Shown piece by piece: positions 1 to 9,114 of a stretch of 64,000 nt of DNA (within the stretch, counting starts at the first letter, position 1; every line of letters begins with the position of its first letter). Location: contig JADLEQ010000034.1 in the NCBI GenBank assembly GCA_020846005.1, forward strand, positions 1-64,000. The letters run 5' to 3'. The position numbers and the translations under genes were made by a program. The notes under the pieces are model-generated. The model saw only the letters and a list, made by a program, of their open reading frames with translations. It did not search any database and had not been told where the DNA came from. The stretch is from Polyangiaceae bacterium. Lineage in GTDB: Bacteria; Myxococcota_A; Polyangia; Polyangiales; Polyangiaceae.

Positions 1-100
1 CGCCCGCCCCGTCCAAAAGCCTCGACATCAACGCCCGGATCTGCTGACGCGCACCCCCGCGATGGACCTCGTGGAGCCGGTCACGCGCACGCTCGATCAC
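1..100 (-). CDS. Possible start of an unidentified gene running off the left edge
   Basis: A GTG at 100 overlaps the TGA stop of the preceding minus-strand gene in a GTGA arrangement, and the frame stays open to the window edge (about 33 codons beginning VIERARDRLHEVHRGG). The 4-base overlap is the coupling signal used repeatedly elsewhere in this window, which is the main reason for calling it. The product cannot be identified. Because the upstream gene is already damaged, this stretch could instead be a further out-of-frame part of that gene. Confidence 0.3.
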   Translation of the reverse strand, partial: MIERARDRLHEVHRGGARQQIRALMSRLLDGAG

Positions 101-2391
101 GAGCAACGAGAAGGCGCGCTAACAAGGATGAGGCGACCGCGCACCCCCGCCTCGAGCACCCCGGGGACCCCGAGGGATACCTCGGCGACGCCCTCGAGCG
201 CCGCCCACGGGGTCACCGAACCGCCCAGGTGGAGATCGAGCTGCGACGCCGCGGCCGTCACGCACGAGGACGTCGCGCTGCCGTTCAGGTTGAGATCCAC
301 CCCCGCCCCGCCGGCCACGTACCCGCTCACGTTGAGGGGCACGCCGCCGAGGAGGAAGGTGGCGGTAGCGCGCGGCGACGCGAAGTTCTCCTGCGGGGCC
401 GACGTGAGCGCGAAGGTGCTCGGGTACGTCTTCGCGGCGTCGCCGCTGTAGATGGTGACGCCGAGGACCCGCGCGGTGACGGCAGTGTCGAACGTCATCG
501 TCGGCGTGCCGGAGGTCGGCGTCACCTGCTTCACGCCGGCCTCCGCGCGGAAGTACGCCACGCCAAACTGGTTCCGCAGCACGGTGCCCTTGGCGTCGAG
601 CTCGGCCCACGACCGCGCCTGGATGGTGCAGAGCTGGTTGGCGGAGAAGCCATGCACCCGCCAGCCCGCCTTCGCGGTGTACGCCCCGCCGAAGTCGGCG
701 TCCCCGATGGATCCGGTGTCGTACACCTCCTTGCCGATCGCGCGTTTGCCCGGGCGATCCGGATCCGGAACCTGCGCCTCCACCTTCGCCAGCTTCTGGT
801 CCCGCGCGGCCTCGGCGAGGAACGCCCGCGCGTCGGTGCGGAACGCGTCGAACGCGACACCGTTCGTCTTGTAGCTCGCCCAGTTCGCCGCCGGGTTGTT
901 GTTGTTCGTCGGGCCCGTGGCGGCCCGGTAAGCCACCAGATCGGCCAGCTCCGGGCGGTAGGTCCACGCCTGACCCGAGTAGTTCGCGGGGACGGTGAAG
1001 TCCCGACACTCCTCGAGCGCCTCGCTCCGCGCGCGCTCCACCTTCGCGAGCGTCTCGTCGGCGAGGAGCAGATCTGCGAACCAACGCGGGGAGTAGTCGC
1101 ACGGCCCGCTCTCCACGCCGAAGCAGCCGAGGTCGCGCGCCTCGCGGAACGCGTGCTGGATCTCACGGTCGACGGCCGCGAGCCCACAGTACTGGTGGAT
1201 CGTCCGCTGGCGGAGCTCCGCGCCCACCGCGCCGGTGTGGCCGATCCGCTGGCTCGGATCGAAGGGCTGACTCGGATCCAGGCTCCCGGCGGACACGACC
1301 GCGGCGCGCCGCCTGAGCAGCACCCGCAGCTCGAGCTGCTTCTGGTAGCGGAGATCCAGATCTTCGTCGTCCCAGCCCTGGGCTTGCATCAGCGCGTTGG
1401 CGGCGTTGACCGAGCTCCAGGCGAGGTTGCGCGTCTTGCCGCGGAGCTACGCGAGGCGCCCGGCAGGGCCGAAGTCGGCCTCGGCGAACACGACGGGCTT
1501 GCACTCCGCATTGAGCGCGCTCACCGCGGTGGGCTCCAGGTAGGGATAGGGGAGCCCCAAGCCCTCCGCGGGCAGCGCGCCGACGAAGTCGTTCTTCGGC
1601 CGGAGGCCCGCCGGCAGCCGGAATGGCACCAGCGCGCCCGCCACGTCGCGCGTCTCGGCGTTGCTCCGCGTCCGCACGTTGGGGTGCAGTGACAGCCGGT
1701 GCTGCGCGCCGTACGCGAGCGTGAACACCTGCCGGGGATCGCCGGCGGCCCGCGCCACGTCGTCGAGGAAGCGGCCGTAGGAGTAGAACTTCTCGCAGAC
1801 GTACTCCTCGCACGAGGCGACCGCGTCGCCGTTGCCCTCCCAGCCGGTGCGCACCGCCTCGCGGAGCGTCTTCGCCGTGACGGCCGCCGCGCGGGCCGGG
1901 GTCGCCGTCGGGCGCGGGGCGTAGGCGTTGCGCCCCGCGATCTGGTCGCCCGCGGGTGTGCCGGCGTACCCGCTGGCGGACATCGAGCTCCGGTCGAACA
2001 TCCGTCGCTTGGTCGCGATCCGCTGCCCCGCCTTGGAGAACGTGGGCGGCGCCACGAGCTGCTTGGTGGCCGGCGCCTGGGCGGCCTGCGCCTGGAAGGA
2101 CGACTTCACGTGGGGCTTGCACTGGCCAGCCACGATCGGGTTCGTCGTGCACGCCTTGGCCCAGCAGGCGTCGGTGCAGCGCGCGGCCGTCGCTGCCTGC
2201 GTGCACAGCTGCGGACCGCACGCCGTGGCGCCGCGGAAGCCGCTCGTGAGCGCCGCGCCGCTGGGCGTCGTGCCCCACGGGTTGCGCAGCGTCTGGGCGG
2301 TCGCGTCGCCGCCCGCGAGGGCCACGAGGGCGCCGCCCACAGCGAGCGCCGCGGCGGCGGTGAAGGTCCGAAGCTTCAGGTGGGGGCTCAT
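97..2391 (-). pseudogene. Secreted protein of unknown function interrupted by an in-frame TAG
   Basis: Starts at ATG 2391 with a clear signal peptide (MSPHLKLRTF, a hydrophobic Ala/Leu/Val run, then DATAQ). It reads 314 codons to a TAG at 1447-1449, then continues in exactly the same frame for about 450 more codons to TGA at 97. The text on both sides of the TAG has normal protein character (before it PVVFAEADFGPAGRLA, after it LRGKTRNLAWSSVNAANAL), so this looks like one gene of about 764 codons with a nonsense codon. The N-terminal part has several Cys (CGPQLCTQ, CEEYVCEKF). The last 80 residues are rich in alternating Gly/Val/Leu, suggesting beta strands. I do not recognise the family. The ATG overlaps the stop of the upstream gene (ATGA). 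A C-to-T change of CAG would explain the TAG; sequencing error is possible. Confidence 0.65.
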
Positions 2392-4320
2392 GGTGGCGGG
2401 GGATCTCCGAGGGGCGATGGGGCCGGAGCGGGCGCCAGGTGGGGGCGCAGCCGCTCGATGAGAACGTGGACGGCGGGACGATCGCCGCTCCGAGCGGCGA
2501 CGGCCCGGACCGCGCGCGCGAGCGCGTCCGTCGCCGGCTGCTGCTCGTCGAAGAGCGCGAGCAGCTCGGCGTCGGCGCCCTCCGCGACGCGGCCCCGGGC
2601 GGCGGCGCCTGCGAGCTCCTCGAGCTCCGCCGCCGCGAGCGGGTGCTCGCGGAGCGCGTGCAGCGCGGCGGCGGCCACGTCCGCCTCCGGCGCGAGGGCG
2701 AGCGCGAGGAGCACGCGGCGCGCCGCCGGGCCCGGCACCGCCGCCAGCGAGTCGGCCACGGCGCGGCGCACCTCCGCGTCCGCATGCGCGCTCGCCAGCA
2801 CGAGCCGCGGCATCACGGACCCCAGCCGCGTGTTGGCGAGCGCCACCGCCCCGTGCCGCACCTCGCTCGGCGACGCGGCGGCGTCGAACCGCCGCTCGAG
2901 CTCCTCCACGAGCGCCGCGGCGCGCGTGACCTCGCCCGCCCGCGCGAGCTTGCCGGCGACGGCGCCGACGGCGTACTGGGCCGCGACGGCAAGGGCGGAT
3001 CCGATCGGCGACCCCCGCAGCAGCGCGAGCGCGAGCGCGTCGACCTCGGGGATGGGCTCGGCCACGAACCCCAAGCGCTGCACGAGCAGCGGGAAGTGGT
3101 GCGCTCGCTCCCGGCCGGGGACGCGCAGCGCCGAGAGCAACGCACGCTGCGCCTCGGGGCTGCCGGCGAACGCCAGCAGATCGGCGACGAGCTGATCGGA
3201 GCCGGCGCTCGCGAGCGGGTCCCCGAGGCGCGCGGCGAGCCGAGGCGCGAGCGAAGGATCGAGGAGGAGGAGCCCCGTCGCCTGGAAGAGGAACTGGCCG
3301 TCCTGCTCGGCGCCGCCCCCCGCGGCCACGATCGTGACCCGGTCGAAGACGCGCGGGAAGCCGAGCCCTCCCACCCTCCGCTCGAGCGCCGCCCGCCGTG
3401 CAGCGGGGCTCTCGGCCAGCCCGCGGAGGTCGAGGTTCGCGTCGGCCCAGCCTGCCGGCGGCAGCGCGCGGGGGGCCTCGCGCTCGGTCCCTGCCCGGCG
3501 CGCCCGAAAACTGAGCCCGGCTTCGGCAACCACGTGGCCGTTCGGGGGCGGACGCCGTCAGGCGCTGCGCGTCCTCGACGCTCTGCGGGAGTCCGTCCTC
3601 TGAGAAGCTCGCGGCGCGGTGGCCCTCCGCGGCCCACGTGTAGGCCGACGCCGCCGGGCCGTCGACCGTGCGGTACCCTAGGAGGCTACGACCGAGCGAC
3701 CCGGCCGGGCCGCGGGTGTACTCGACCTCGGCCTGCCCGAATGGGGTCGGATCGACGGAGCGCCACGTGACCGCGTCGCCCCGCGGAGCGTGATGCAGCA
3801 AGAGTGACACCACGTTGCGGAGGAGCAGCAACGCCGGGGCGTCTCCCGGGCCCGCGGTGCGGACCGCCGAGACGGCGCCCGCCGCGTCGGTGTCGAGCAC
3901 CATGCCGAGGTCGTCGAGCCCGGAGCTCCCTTCGATCGGCACCGCGGCGCCGAGGACCTCCCAGCGCCGGATGGAGACCTCGAGGAGCCGCGCGCGGATC
4001 GGCGTGCGTCCCGCCTCGTCGCGGGAGTGCACCTCGAGCTGGATCTAGCCCTCCACGTCCGCCGCGCCGGACGCCCGCCCCTCGCCGCGCGAGAGCCACG
4101 CCCGGGCGTCGGTGGTCCGCCACGCGAAGTCGACGACGGCGCGCGTCCCGGCCTGCGCCGGACCGCTCGTGAGTCGCGGCGCGGGCGGCGCGGCGACGGC
4201 CGTAGGCGTCGGCGCCGCGCGCGGGTCACAGGCGCCGGCGGCCAGCGCCGCGAGCGGCAGCGCGCGCCACCATCCGCGAACCAGCGGAGCGCGGCGCCGC
4301 TCGATCGGCGAGGTGGTCAT
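2388..4320 (-). pseudogene. Lipoprotein-like, HEAT-repeat-like protein broken by a TAG and a frameshift
   Basis: ATG 4320 begins a signal peptide with a weak lipobox (LPLAALAAGAC, Cys near residue 31). Codon 92 is TAG (4045-4047), after which the same frame continues as a plausible protein (IQLEVHSRDEAGRTPIR) until about 3535, where coding moves by one base into the frame starting at GTG 3533 (VVAEAGLSFRARRAG) and runs to TGA at 2388. The last 250 residues are Ala/Leu-rich helical repeats of HEAT type (for example EVRRAVADSLAAVPG). Total length would be about 643 residues. It overlaps the next gene by four bases. An alternative is that GTG 3533 starts a separate intact 381-residue HEAT-like gene and only the upstream part is broken. 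Function unknown. Confidence 0.55.
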
Positions 4321-4443
4321 CGGACCGCATGCAATCACCGCGCAGCACTTGAGCGCAAGCGCCACCTGCGCGCGCCCGACGACCTCCGACGAACCAGTCG
4401 ACCCGGTGATTCACCGCCGCGGGTCGCGAACGGACCCGGGGGC

Positions 4444-5862
4444 TCAGCCGTCGCCGCCCGGGGCGCGGAACGAGTCCGCCTCGAGCCCGTGGAGCTTGAG
4501 CCACCGGTGGACCTGCATCCTCGCCTTGCCGTACTCGCGCCCCACCGCGGCGACGTTGCCGTGGTGGTGCTGGAGCAGGCGGACGAGCTCCTCCCGGCTC
4601 GGAGTGACCGGGCGCGGCGCGGGGGAGTCCGGAGCGCGCTCGGGCTCCAAGCGCCGCGACGGGGGCGCCGCCAGCTCGCCGTATCCGGCCAGGTGATCGA
4701 TCACCTGCGGCGGCAGCAGCTCGCGCCCGAGCGTGGGCCCCTGCGCGAGCGCCACCGCACGCTTCACGCACGCCTCGAGCTCGCGCACGTTGTACGGCCA
4801 GTCGTACTCGACGAGCCCGAGCATGAACTCGAAGCTGGGGACGAGCCGCTCGCCCCCGTGCCGCTCGAGGAACGCCCGGAGCAGCACGTAGAGATCACGC
4901 TTGCGCTCGCGGAGCGGAGGGAGCCGGATGGTGTGCTCCGCGAGGCGAGCGTAGAGGTCCTGCCGGAACGAGCCCGCGCGCATCATGGCGTCGAGGTCGC
5001 GGTGCGTCGCCGCGACGATGCGAACGTCGACGCGCTCGGGCGACGTGGCGCCGACCGGCCACACCTCTCGCGACTGGATCACGCGCAGGAGCTTCGCCTG
5101 GGCCTCGGCGGGCATGTCCCCGATCTCGTCGAGCAGCAGCGTGCCCTCGTGGGCCGAGCGGATGAGGCCCGGCTTGTCGCGATCCGCCCCAGAGAACGCC
5201 CCGCGCTTGTAACCGAAGAGCTCACTCTCGAGCAGGTTCGCCGGGATCGCGGCGCAGTTCACCGCGGAGAGCATCCCCTTGCGCCGGCTGCGCCGGTGCA
5301 GCTCCCCCGCGACGACCTCCTTGCCCGTCCCGCTCTCGCCGAGCACGAGGACGTTGAGCCCGGCACGCGCGACCCGATCGACGTCCTCCGCGATGCGGTC
5401 CATCGCGAGGCCGCCGACGAGCGCGCCCGGATCTGCGACCAGCCGGCGTTCCCCTGGTGCGGTGGAGCCGTCCAACCGGTAGCGCGCGTGCTCGAGCACG
5501 TCGTGGGTCGTGAACAGGAGGAGCGCATCGCCGATCCGAAGCTCGGCGCCGTCCTCGAGCTCGGCTTCGGCGATGCGTCGCCCCTCCACCAGCGTGCCGT
5601 TCGTGCTGCCGAGATCCCGGACCCACCAGCGCCCCCCGCGAGGCGCGAGCTCGGCGTGGCGGCGGGAGACCGCGTGCACCGGCAGGACGAGATCCGCCGG
5701 CGACTCTCGCCCGACGACGAGCGCCCGCTGAGGTAGCGGCCACGCCGTCGGCAGCTCGGCGTGCCGCTCGGCCCAGAGCAGCAGGAGCCCGCACTCGTGC
5801 GTCGCCAGCCCGCGCGGGGCGCCGCCGCCAGCCGTCATCGCGCCCGTCCGGTGCTCGACCAT
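4444..5862 (-). CDS. FHA-domain sigma-54-dependent transcriptional activator
   Basis: 472 residues. An FHA domain (about 45-115; GRES at 51-54, SRRH at 66-69, LGSTNGT at 84-90) precedes a sigma-54 AAA+ domain: Walker A GESGTGKE 175-182, Walker B LLLDEIGD 242-249, arginine-finger region FRQDLYARL 299-307. A C-terminal Fis-type helix-turn-helix lies near 425-458. The sigma-54 contact loop reads GAFSGA (221-226) instead of GAFTGA. FHA domains bind phosphothreonine, so this activator is probably switched on by a Ser/Thr kinase rather than by a receiver domain, a design common in myxobacteria. Start ATG 5862 was chosen; ATG 5838 in the same frame is an alternative. It is divergent from the amidase gene at 5954; the target promoters are unknown. 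Confidence 0.93.
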   Translation of the reverse strand: MVEHRTGAMTAGGGAPRGLATHECGLLLLWAERHAELPTAWPLPQRALVVGRESPADLVLPVHAVSRRHAELAPRGGRWWVRDLGSTNGTLVEGRRIAEAELEDGAELRIGDALLLFTTHDVLEHARYRLDGSTAPGERRLVADPGALVGGLAMDRIAEDVDRVARAGLNVLVLGESGTGKEVVAGELHRRSRRKGMLSAVNCAAIPANLLESELFGYKRGAFSGADRDKPGLIRSAHEGTLLLDEIGDMPAEAQAKLLRVIQSREVWPVGATSPERVDVRIVAATHRDLDAMMRAGSFRQDLYARLAEHTIRLPPLRERKRDLYVLLRAFLERHGGERLVPSFEFMLGLVEYDWPYNVRELEACVKRAVALAQGPTLGRELLPPQVIDHLAGYGELAAPPSRRLEPERAPDSPAPRPVTPSREELVRLLQHHHGNVAAVGREYGKARMQVHRWLKLHGLEADSFRAPGGDG

Positions 5863-5953
5863 GACCGCGCCGGAGCGTAGCCGCACCGGCCCCCGGTTGC
5901 ACCCGCGCCGACCCACGCTCGCCGCGCGCCTCGCCTCGGGGCAAGCTCCCCCC

Positions 5954-6772
5954 ATGGTCGACTCGAGCCTCACGGTAGCCGCGCTCCAGATGGAGGCGCA
6001 AGACGACGTCCCGACGAACCTCGAGGTCGTCCGCCGGGGGGTCGAGGCGGCGCGGGCGCGCGGCGCGCGCGTCATCCTGCTGCCGGAGAACTTCGCCTTC
6101 ATGGGACCGGAGGAGGGCAAACGCGAGCTCGCGGAGCGGCTCGGCGACGGAGGCCCGATCCAGCGCGCGCTCGCCTCCGCCGCGCGCGAGGTCGGGATCG
6201 CGATCCTCGCCGGCGGCTTCCCCGAGCGGAGCGAGGCGCCCGATCGCCCGTACAACGCCTGCGTGGCGTTCGACGCCCAGGGTGTGCTCCGCGCGGTGTA
6301 CCGGAAGATCCACCTCTTCGACGTGGACCTGGTGGATGGCACGAGCTACCGGGAGTCGCGCGCGACCTCGGCGGGGAGCGAGCCGGTCGTCGTCGAGCTG
6401 GAGGGGTTCAAGTTCGGGTTGTCGGTCTGTTATGATTTGCGGTTCCCCGAGCTCTACCGCCGGCTGGTCGACCGCGGCGCGGAGGTGCTCGTCGTGCCGG
6501 CCGCGTTCACGCTGCAGACGGGGAAGGACCACTGGCACGTCCTGCTCCGCGCGCGCGCCATCGAGGCCCAGTGCTGGGTGCTCGCCGCCGCGCAGTGGGG
6601 CCGACACCCGCGCGGTCGGGCCACGTACGGTCACTCGCTGCTCGCGGACCCGTGGGGACACGTCGTCGCGGAGGCGTCCGATCGGCCGGGGCTCGTCGTC
6701 GGCACGGTCGACCGCGAGTACCTCGCGGCGGTGCGCGCGCGCGTCCCGAGCCTCGCGCACCGCAGACTCTGA
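5954..6772 (+). CDS. Carbon-nitrogen hydrolase (nitrilase superfamily, Nit1/omega-amidase type)
   Basis: 272 residues, the usual length of Nit-type amidases. The Glu-Lys-Cys triad is visible: E45 in LLPENF, K118 in YRKIHLFDV, and C159 in SVCYDLRFPELY. The FDVD and CYDLRFPELYR signatures match the branch that includes deaminated-glutathione amidase and omega-amidase rather than true nitrilases. It is probably a cytosolic metabolite-repair amidase; the exact substrate cannot be read from sequence. ATG 5954 is preferred because it leads directly into the conserved first beta strand (LTVAALQM). It stands alone, divergent from the FHA activator and convergent with the MerR-TPR gene. Confidence 0.9.
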   Translation: MVDSSLTVAALQMEAQDDVPTNLEVVRRGVEAARARGARVILLPENFAFMGPEEGKRELAERLGDGGPIQRALASAAREVGIAILAGGFPERSEAPDRPYNACVAFDAQGVLRAVYRKIHLFDVDLVDGTSYRESRATSAGSEPVVVELEGFKFGLSVCYDLRFPELYRRLVDRGAEVLVVPAAFTLQTGKDHWHVLLRARAIEAQCWVLAAAQWGRHPRGRATYGHSLLADPWGHVVAEASDRPGLVVGTVDREYLAAVRARVPSLAHRRL

Positions 6773-6822
6773 CGCGCGGCGCGCGCGCCACGAGATCGCG
6801 CACGCCCGGCCCCGCGCCGGAG

Positions 6823-7812
6823 TCAGAGGTGGCGGCGGGCGATCTCCGTCCACGTGCCGTGGGGCTCGAGCGAAATGTAGCTCTTCCAGTGCGGGCGCGC
6901 CTTCGCTGGCTCCCCCACCTGCTCGTAGGCCATCGCGACGTTGAAATAGGCGTCGGCGAACTTCGGGTCCGAAGCGATGGCGCCGAGGAAGAGCGGGATG
7001 CTGTCCGAGGCGTCGCCGCGCTCCAGCATCACGTAGCCGAGGTTGTACTGCGCCTCCGGCTGCTTCGGGTCGACCCCGAGCGCCTCCCGGTAGAGCCGCT
7101 CGGCTCCCACGGCGTCGTGCCGCCGGAAGCGGATGTTGCCGAGGTTCGTGTACGCGATGGCCAGCCAAGGATCGAGCTCGATCGCGCTCCGGTAAAGGTC
7201 CTCGGCCTCGTCCATGGTGGACGAATCCTCATCGAGCTGGCTGGCGCGGAGATACAGCTCGTAGGCGCTCCGCGCACGCTCGCGGCCCGCCGACGGGCGC
7301 AGCACGCGGACCACGTCATCCCGCAGCGCGCGGACCTCGAGGTCGAGCAACATCTGCCCCGTCATCGGCTCGAAGGCGGGCCCCTCGCTGGTGCGGACGG
7401 CCACGCGCTCGCCATCAGAGACGATGCGCGCCTCCAGCATGGGGCGACTCCCGCGCGGGAGCGTCCGCTTCAGCGCGCCCACCGCGCGCGTCACGTCGCG
7501 CAGCCGCACTCGCTTCGCCAGCAGGGACTGGGCGGCGCGGAGCTGGATCAGATCCGTGAACGTGTACGCGCGCTTGCCACGCCGGCGCCCCGATGGCGAC
7601 ACCACGCCGGCGCGATCGAACGTGCGCAGGCGACCGAGCCCGACGCCCAGCAAGCGCGCGACCTCGCCAGCGGTGAACCGATCCGTGAGCGGCTCCGCGC
7701 CCGGCTTCGTGTCGGTGCTCTCCTCTCGAGCATCGACACGAGGCAGTCGACCGCCGCCACGACCGAACGCGACTCGGATCACCTTGCTGTCGCGGCGGCT
7801 CTTGCGGTTCAT
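6823..7812 (-). CDS. MerR-type DNA-binding protein with TPR domain
   Basis: 329 residues from ATG 7812. A MerR-like winged helix lies near residues 45-110 (FTAGEVARLLGVGLGRLRTF, then a basic turn and the YTFTDLIQLRAAQSLLAKRV helix). The C-terminal third (about 205-320) carries three to four tetratricopeptide repeats, for example AIAYTNLGNIRFRRHDAVGA and AEAQYNLGYVMLERGDASDS-like units. No small-ligand or metal-binding Cys site is seen. The combination suggests a transcription factor whose activity is set by a protein partner docking on the TPRs. Such MerR-TPR fusions occur in deltaproteobacteria/Myxococcota; targets are unknown. It is divergently placed from the small gene at 8143. Confidence 0.85.
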   Translation of the reverse strand: MNRKSRRDSKVIRVAFGRGGGRLPRVDAREESTDTKPGAEPLTDRFTAGEVARLLGVGLGRLRTFDRAGVVSPSGRRRGKRAYTFTDLIQLRAAQSLLAKRVRLRDVTRAVGALKRTLPRGSRPMLEARIVSDGERVAVRTSEGPAFEPMTGQMLLDLEVRALRDDVVRVLRPSAGRERARSAYELYLRASQLDEDSSTMDEAEDLYRSAIELDPWLAIAYTNLGNIRFRRHDAVGAERLYREALGVDPKQPEAQYNLGYVMLERGDASDSIPLFLGAIASDPKFADAYFNVAMAYEQVGEPAKARPHWKSYISLEPHGTWTEIARRHL

Positions 7813-8142
7813 GGCGCGGGCGGTCGACGCTCCCTCGCGGAGCGAGCCGATCCGTTCCTTCCTCCGGCGCGCGGTGTCAAGCGCGCGGTTCGCGTCGCGT
7901 GGCCGGCGCGAGATCTCTGCCGCGCCGCGCGTGCGCGCGGCGGCGCGCTCGGCGGAGCACCAGCGGCGAGCGCGCGCGCCGCGGACCGACGCGCGCGCAG
8001 CGTCGATCGCCCTTGACACGCGCTGCGCCGGATCGGGGACGCAGGCGGGCTCACGTGGCCGATCGCGGCGCTGACGCTCCGCCGCGGTCGCGGGCTCGCC
8101 GACTTCTTGGCCCCGCGCCGGGCGCCGCGCGACGATCGGAGC
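7813..8142. other. 330-base intergenic region between divergent genes
   Basis: No supported gene. It must hold the promoters of the MerR-TPR gene (leftward) and the small gene at 8143 (rightward). A perfect TTGACA lies at 8013-8018, but no acceptable -10 element follows at 16-18 bases. The several open frames here are low-complexity Arg/Ala products of GC-rich sequence. Confidence 0.5.
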
Positions 8143-8454
8143 ATGAGCGAAGCTCACACCGAGCGCCGCCGGCACCGGCTCTACCTCACGCGCAACACCG
8201 AGTACCACACCCGGGATGGCATTTGCGTCGCCGTGCGCGACCGCCAGTCGGGCCGCTGGCTCCACGCCCATCTCGCGCTCCAGCGCCCGCTCGCGGGCGT
8301 CCGCACGGTGGGGCGCGGCCCGCGGTCGACCGGCGAGCCCGGGGTTGGAGACGCGCTGTTCTTCGCGTCCTCCGGTGAGCGCGACCTGCTGACGAGCGCG
8401 CTCTGCGCGATCGATCGCCCGGCGAAAGACGTCGTCGCCCGCTACCCGGGCTGA
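8143..8454 (+). CDS. Small conserved protein of unknown function
   Basis: 103 residues starting MSEAHTERRRHRLYLTRNTEYH. It looks genuinely coding: mixed residue usage, and a compact fold-like pattern (EYHTRDGICVAVRDRQSGRW, then LHAHLALQRPLAGV) with no signal peptide or membrane segment. The Gly/Asp-rich centre and aromatic residues suggest a small beta-rich soluble domain. ATG 8143 is preferred to an upstream frame extension because that extension is only Arg/Pro-rich. No family assigned and no informative neighbour. Confidence 0.65.
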   Translation: MSEAHTERRRHRLYLTRNTEYHTRDGICVAVRDRQSGRWLHAHLALQRPLAGVRTVGRGPRSTGEPGVGDALFFASSGERDLLTSALCAIDRPAKDVVARYPG

Positions 8455-8684
8455 GGCAGCCGCGCGGCGCCCGCGTCGGGATCCACGCCTCCCCGCGCGC
8501 GGCGTGGCGCCCGGTTGAACCACTTGGCGTGGATCGCTCCCGAACGTTCGCACCGCGACGCCCGGTTCGCGGCGCGCTGCGCAGGCGCGTTCGCGACACC
8601 GCGCGCTTCGGCGTCATTCCTCGCTCCCTGGCGGCGGCACCGATCTTGTATCAGCTCGCCGGCAGGCCTGCGGGCGAGCGCACC

Positions 8685-8879
8685 ATGAGCGAACCGACGA
8701 CCCCATCGACCCCCACCCCGAAGACCGGTCCGGGCGCGGCGAGCATCGTCGCGAGGAGCATCTACCGCGAGCTCCGCGCGACCGGGTTCGCGGAGCGAGA
8801 CGTGATGGAACTCGCGAGCGAGCTGCTGGCGCTGGTGACCGCGGACATGCGCGCCCGCGGCCCGGCCGCGCCGCGCTGA
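8685..8879 (+). CDS. Very small helical protein of unknown function
   Basis: 64 residues from ATG 8685. A Thr/Pro-rich start (MSEPTTPSTPTPKTGPG) is followed by one amphipathic helical segment (ASIVARSIYRELRATGFAERDVMELASELLALVTADM). The residue pattern is far less Arg/Ala-biased than the shadow frames around it, which supports it as a gene. It could be a small regulatory or adaptor protein; no function can be assigned. An upstream in-frame extension to 8529 exists but looks non-coding. Confidence 0.55.
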   Translation: MSEPTTPSTPTPKTGPGAASIVARSIYRELRATGFAERDVMELASELLALVTADMRARGPAAPR

Positions 8880-9114
8880 CGCGCCGGCCGACGCGGCTCC
8901 GGGCGCGGCCCGGCGCGGCGCTCGGCGATGACGCTCCGCGCCGTGAGGGCCGGCCGCGCCCGGGCGCGCCGCCGAATTGACACGGAGCGGCATGGCGGAC
9001 GAAAGTGCGGGGGCAACGCCCCATGGCACGGCTCACGAGATCCAGGGCGGCTGGAGCGCCCACCGCGCGCCGTCGCGCGGGTGAGGCGAGCGCCCAGCCT
9101 CGAGGCGCGGCAGC

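Noticed and set aside
1447-4047. Reassigned TAG codon as an explanation for the in-frame stops
   Set aside because: Other genes in the window use TAG as a normal final stop (gnd at 45945, lipoprotein at 49790), and no tRNA or synthetase hint is seen.
8013-8018. TTGACA, a perfect -35 box, in the intergenic region
   Set aside because: No acceptable -10 element at 16-18 bases downstream; could be chance in a 330-base region.
8977-8982. A second TTGACA upstream of the FHA-CpaF-like gene
   Set aside because: Again no recognisable -10 at proper spacing, so not listed as a promoter.
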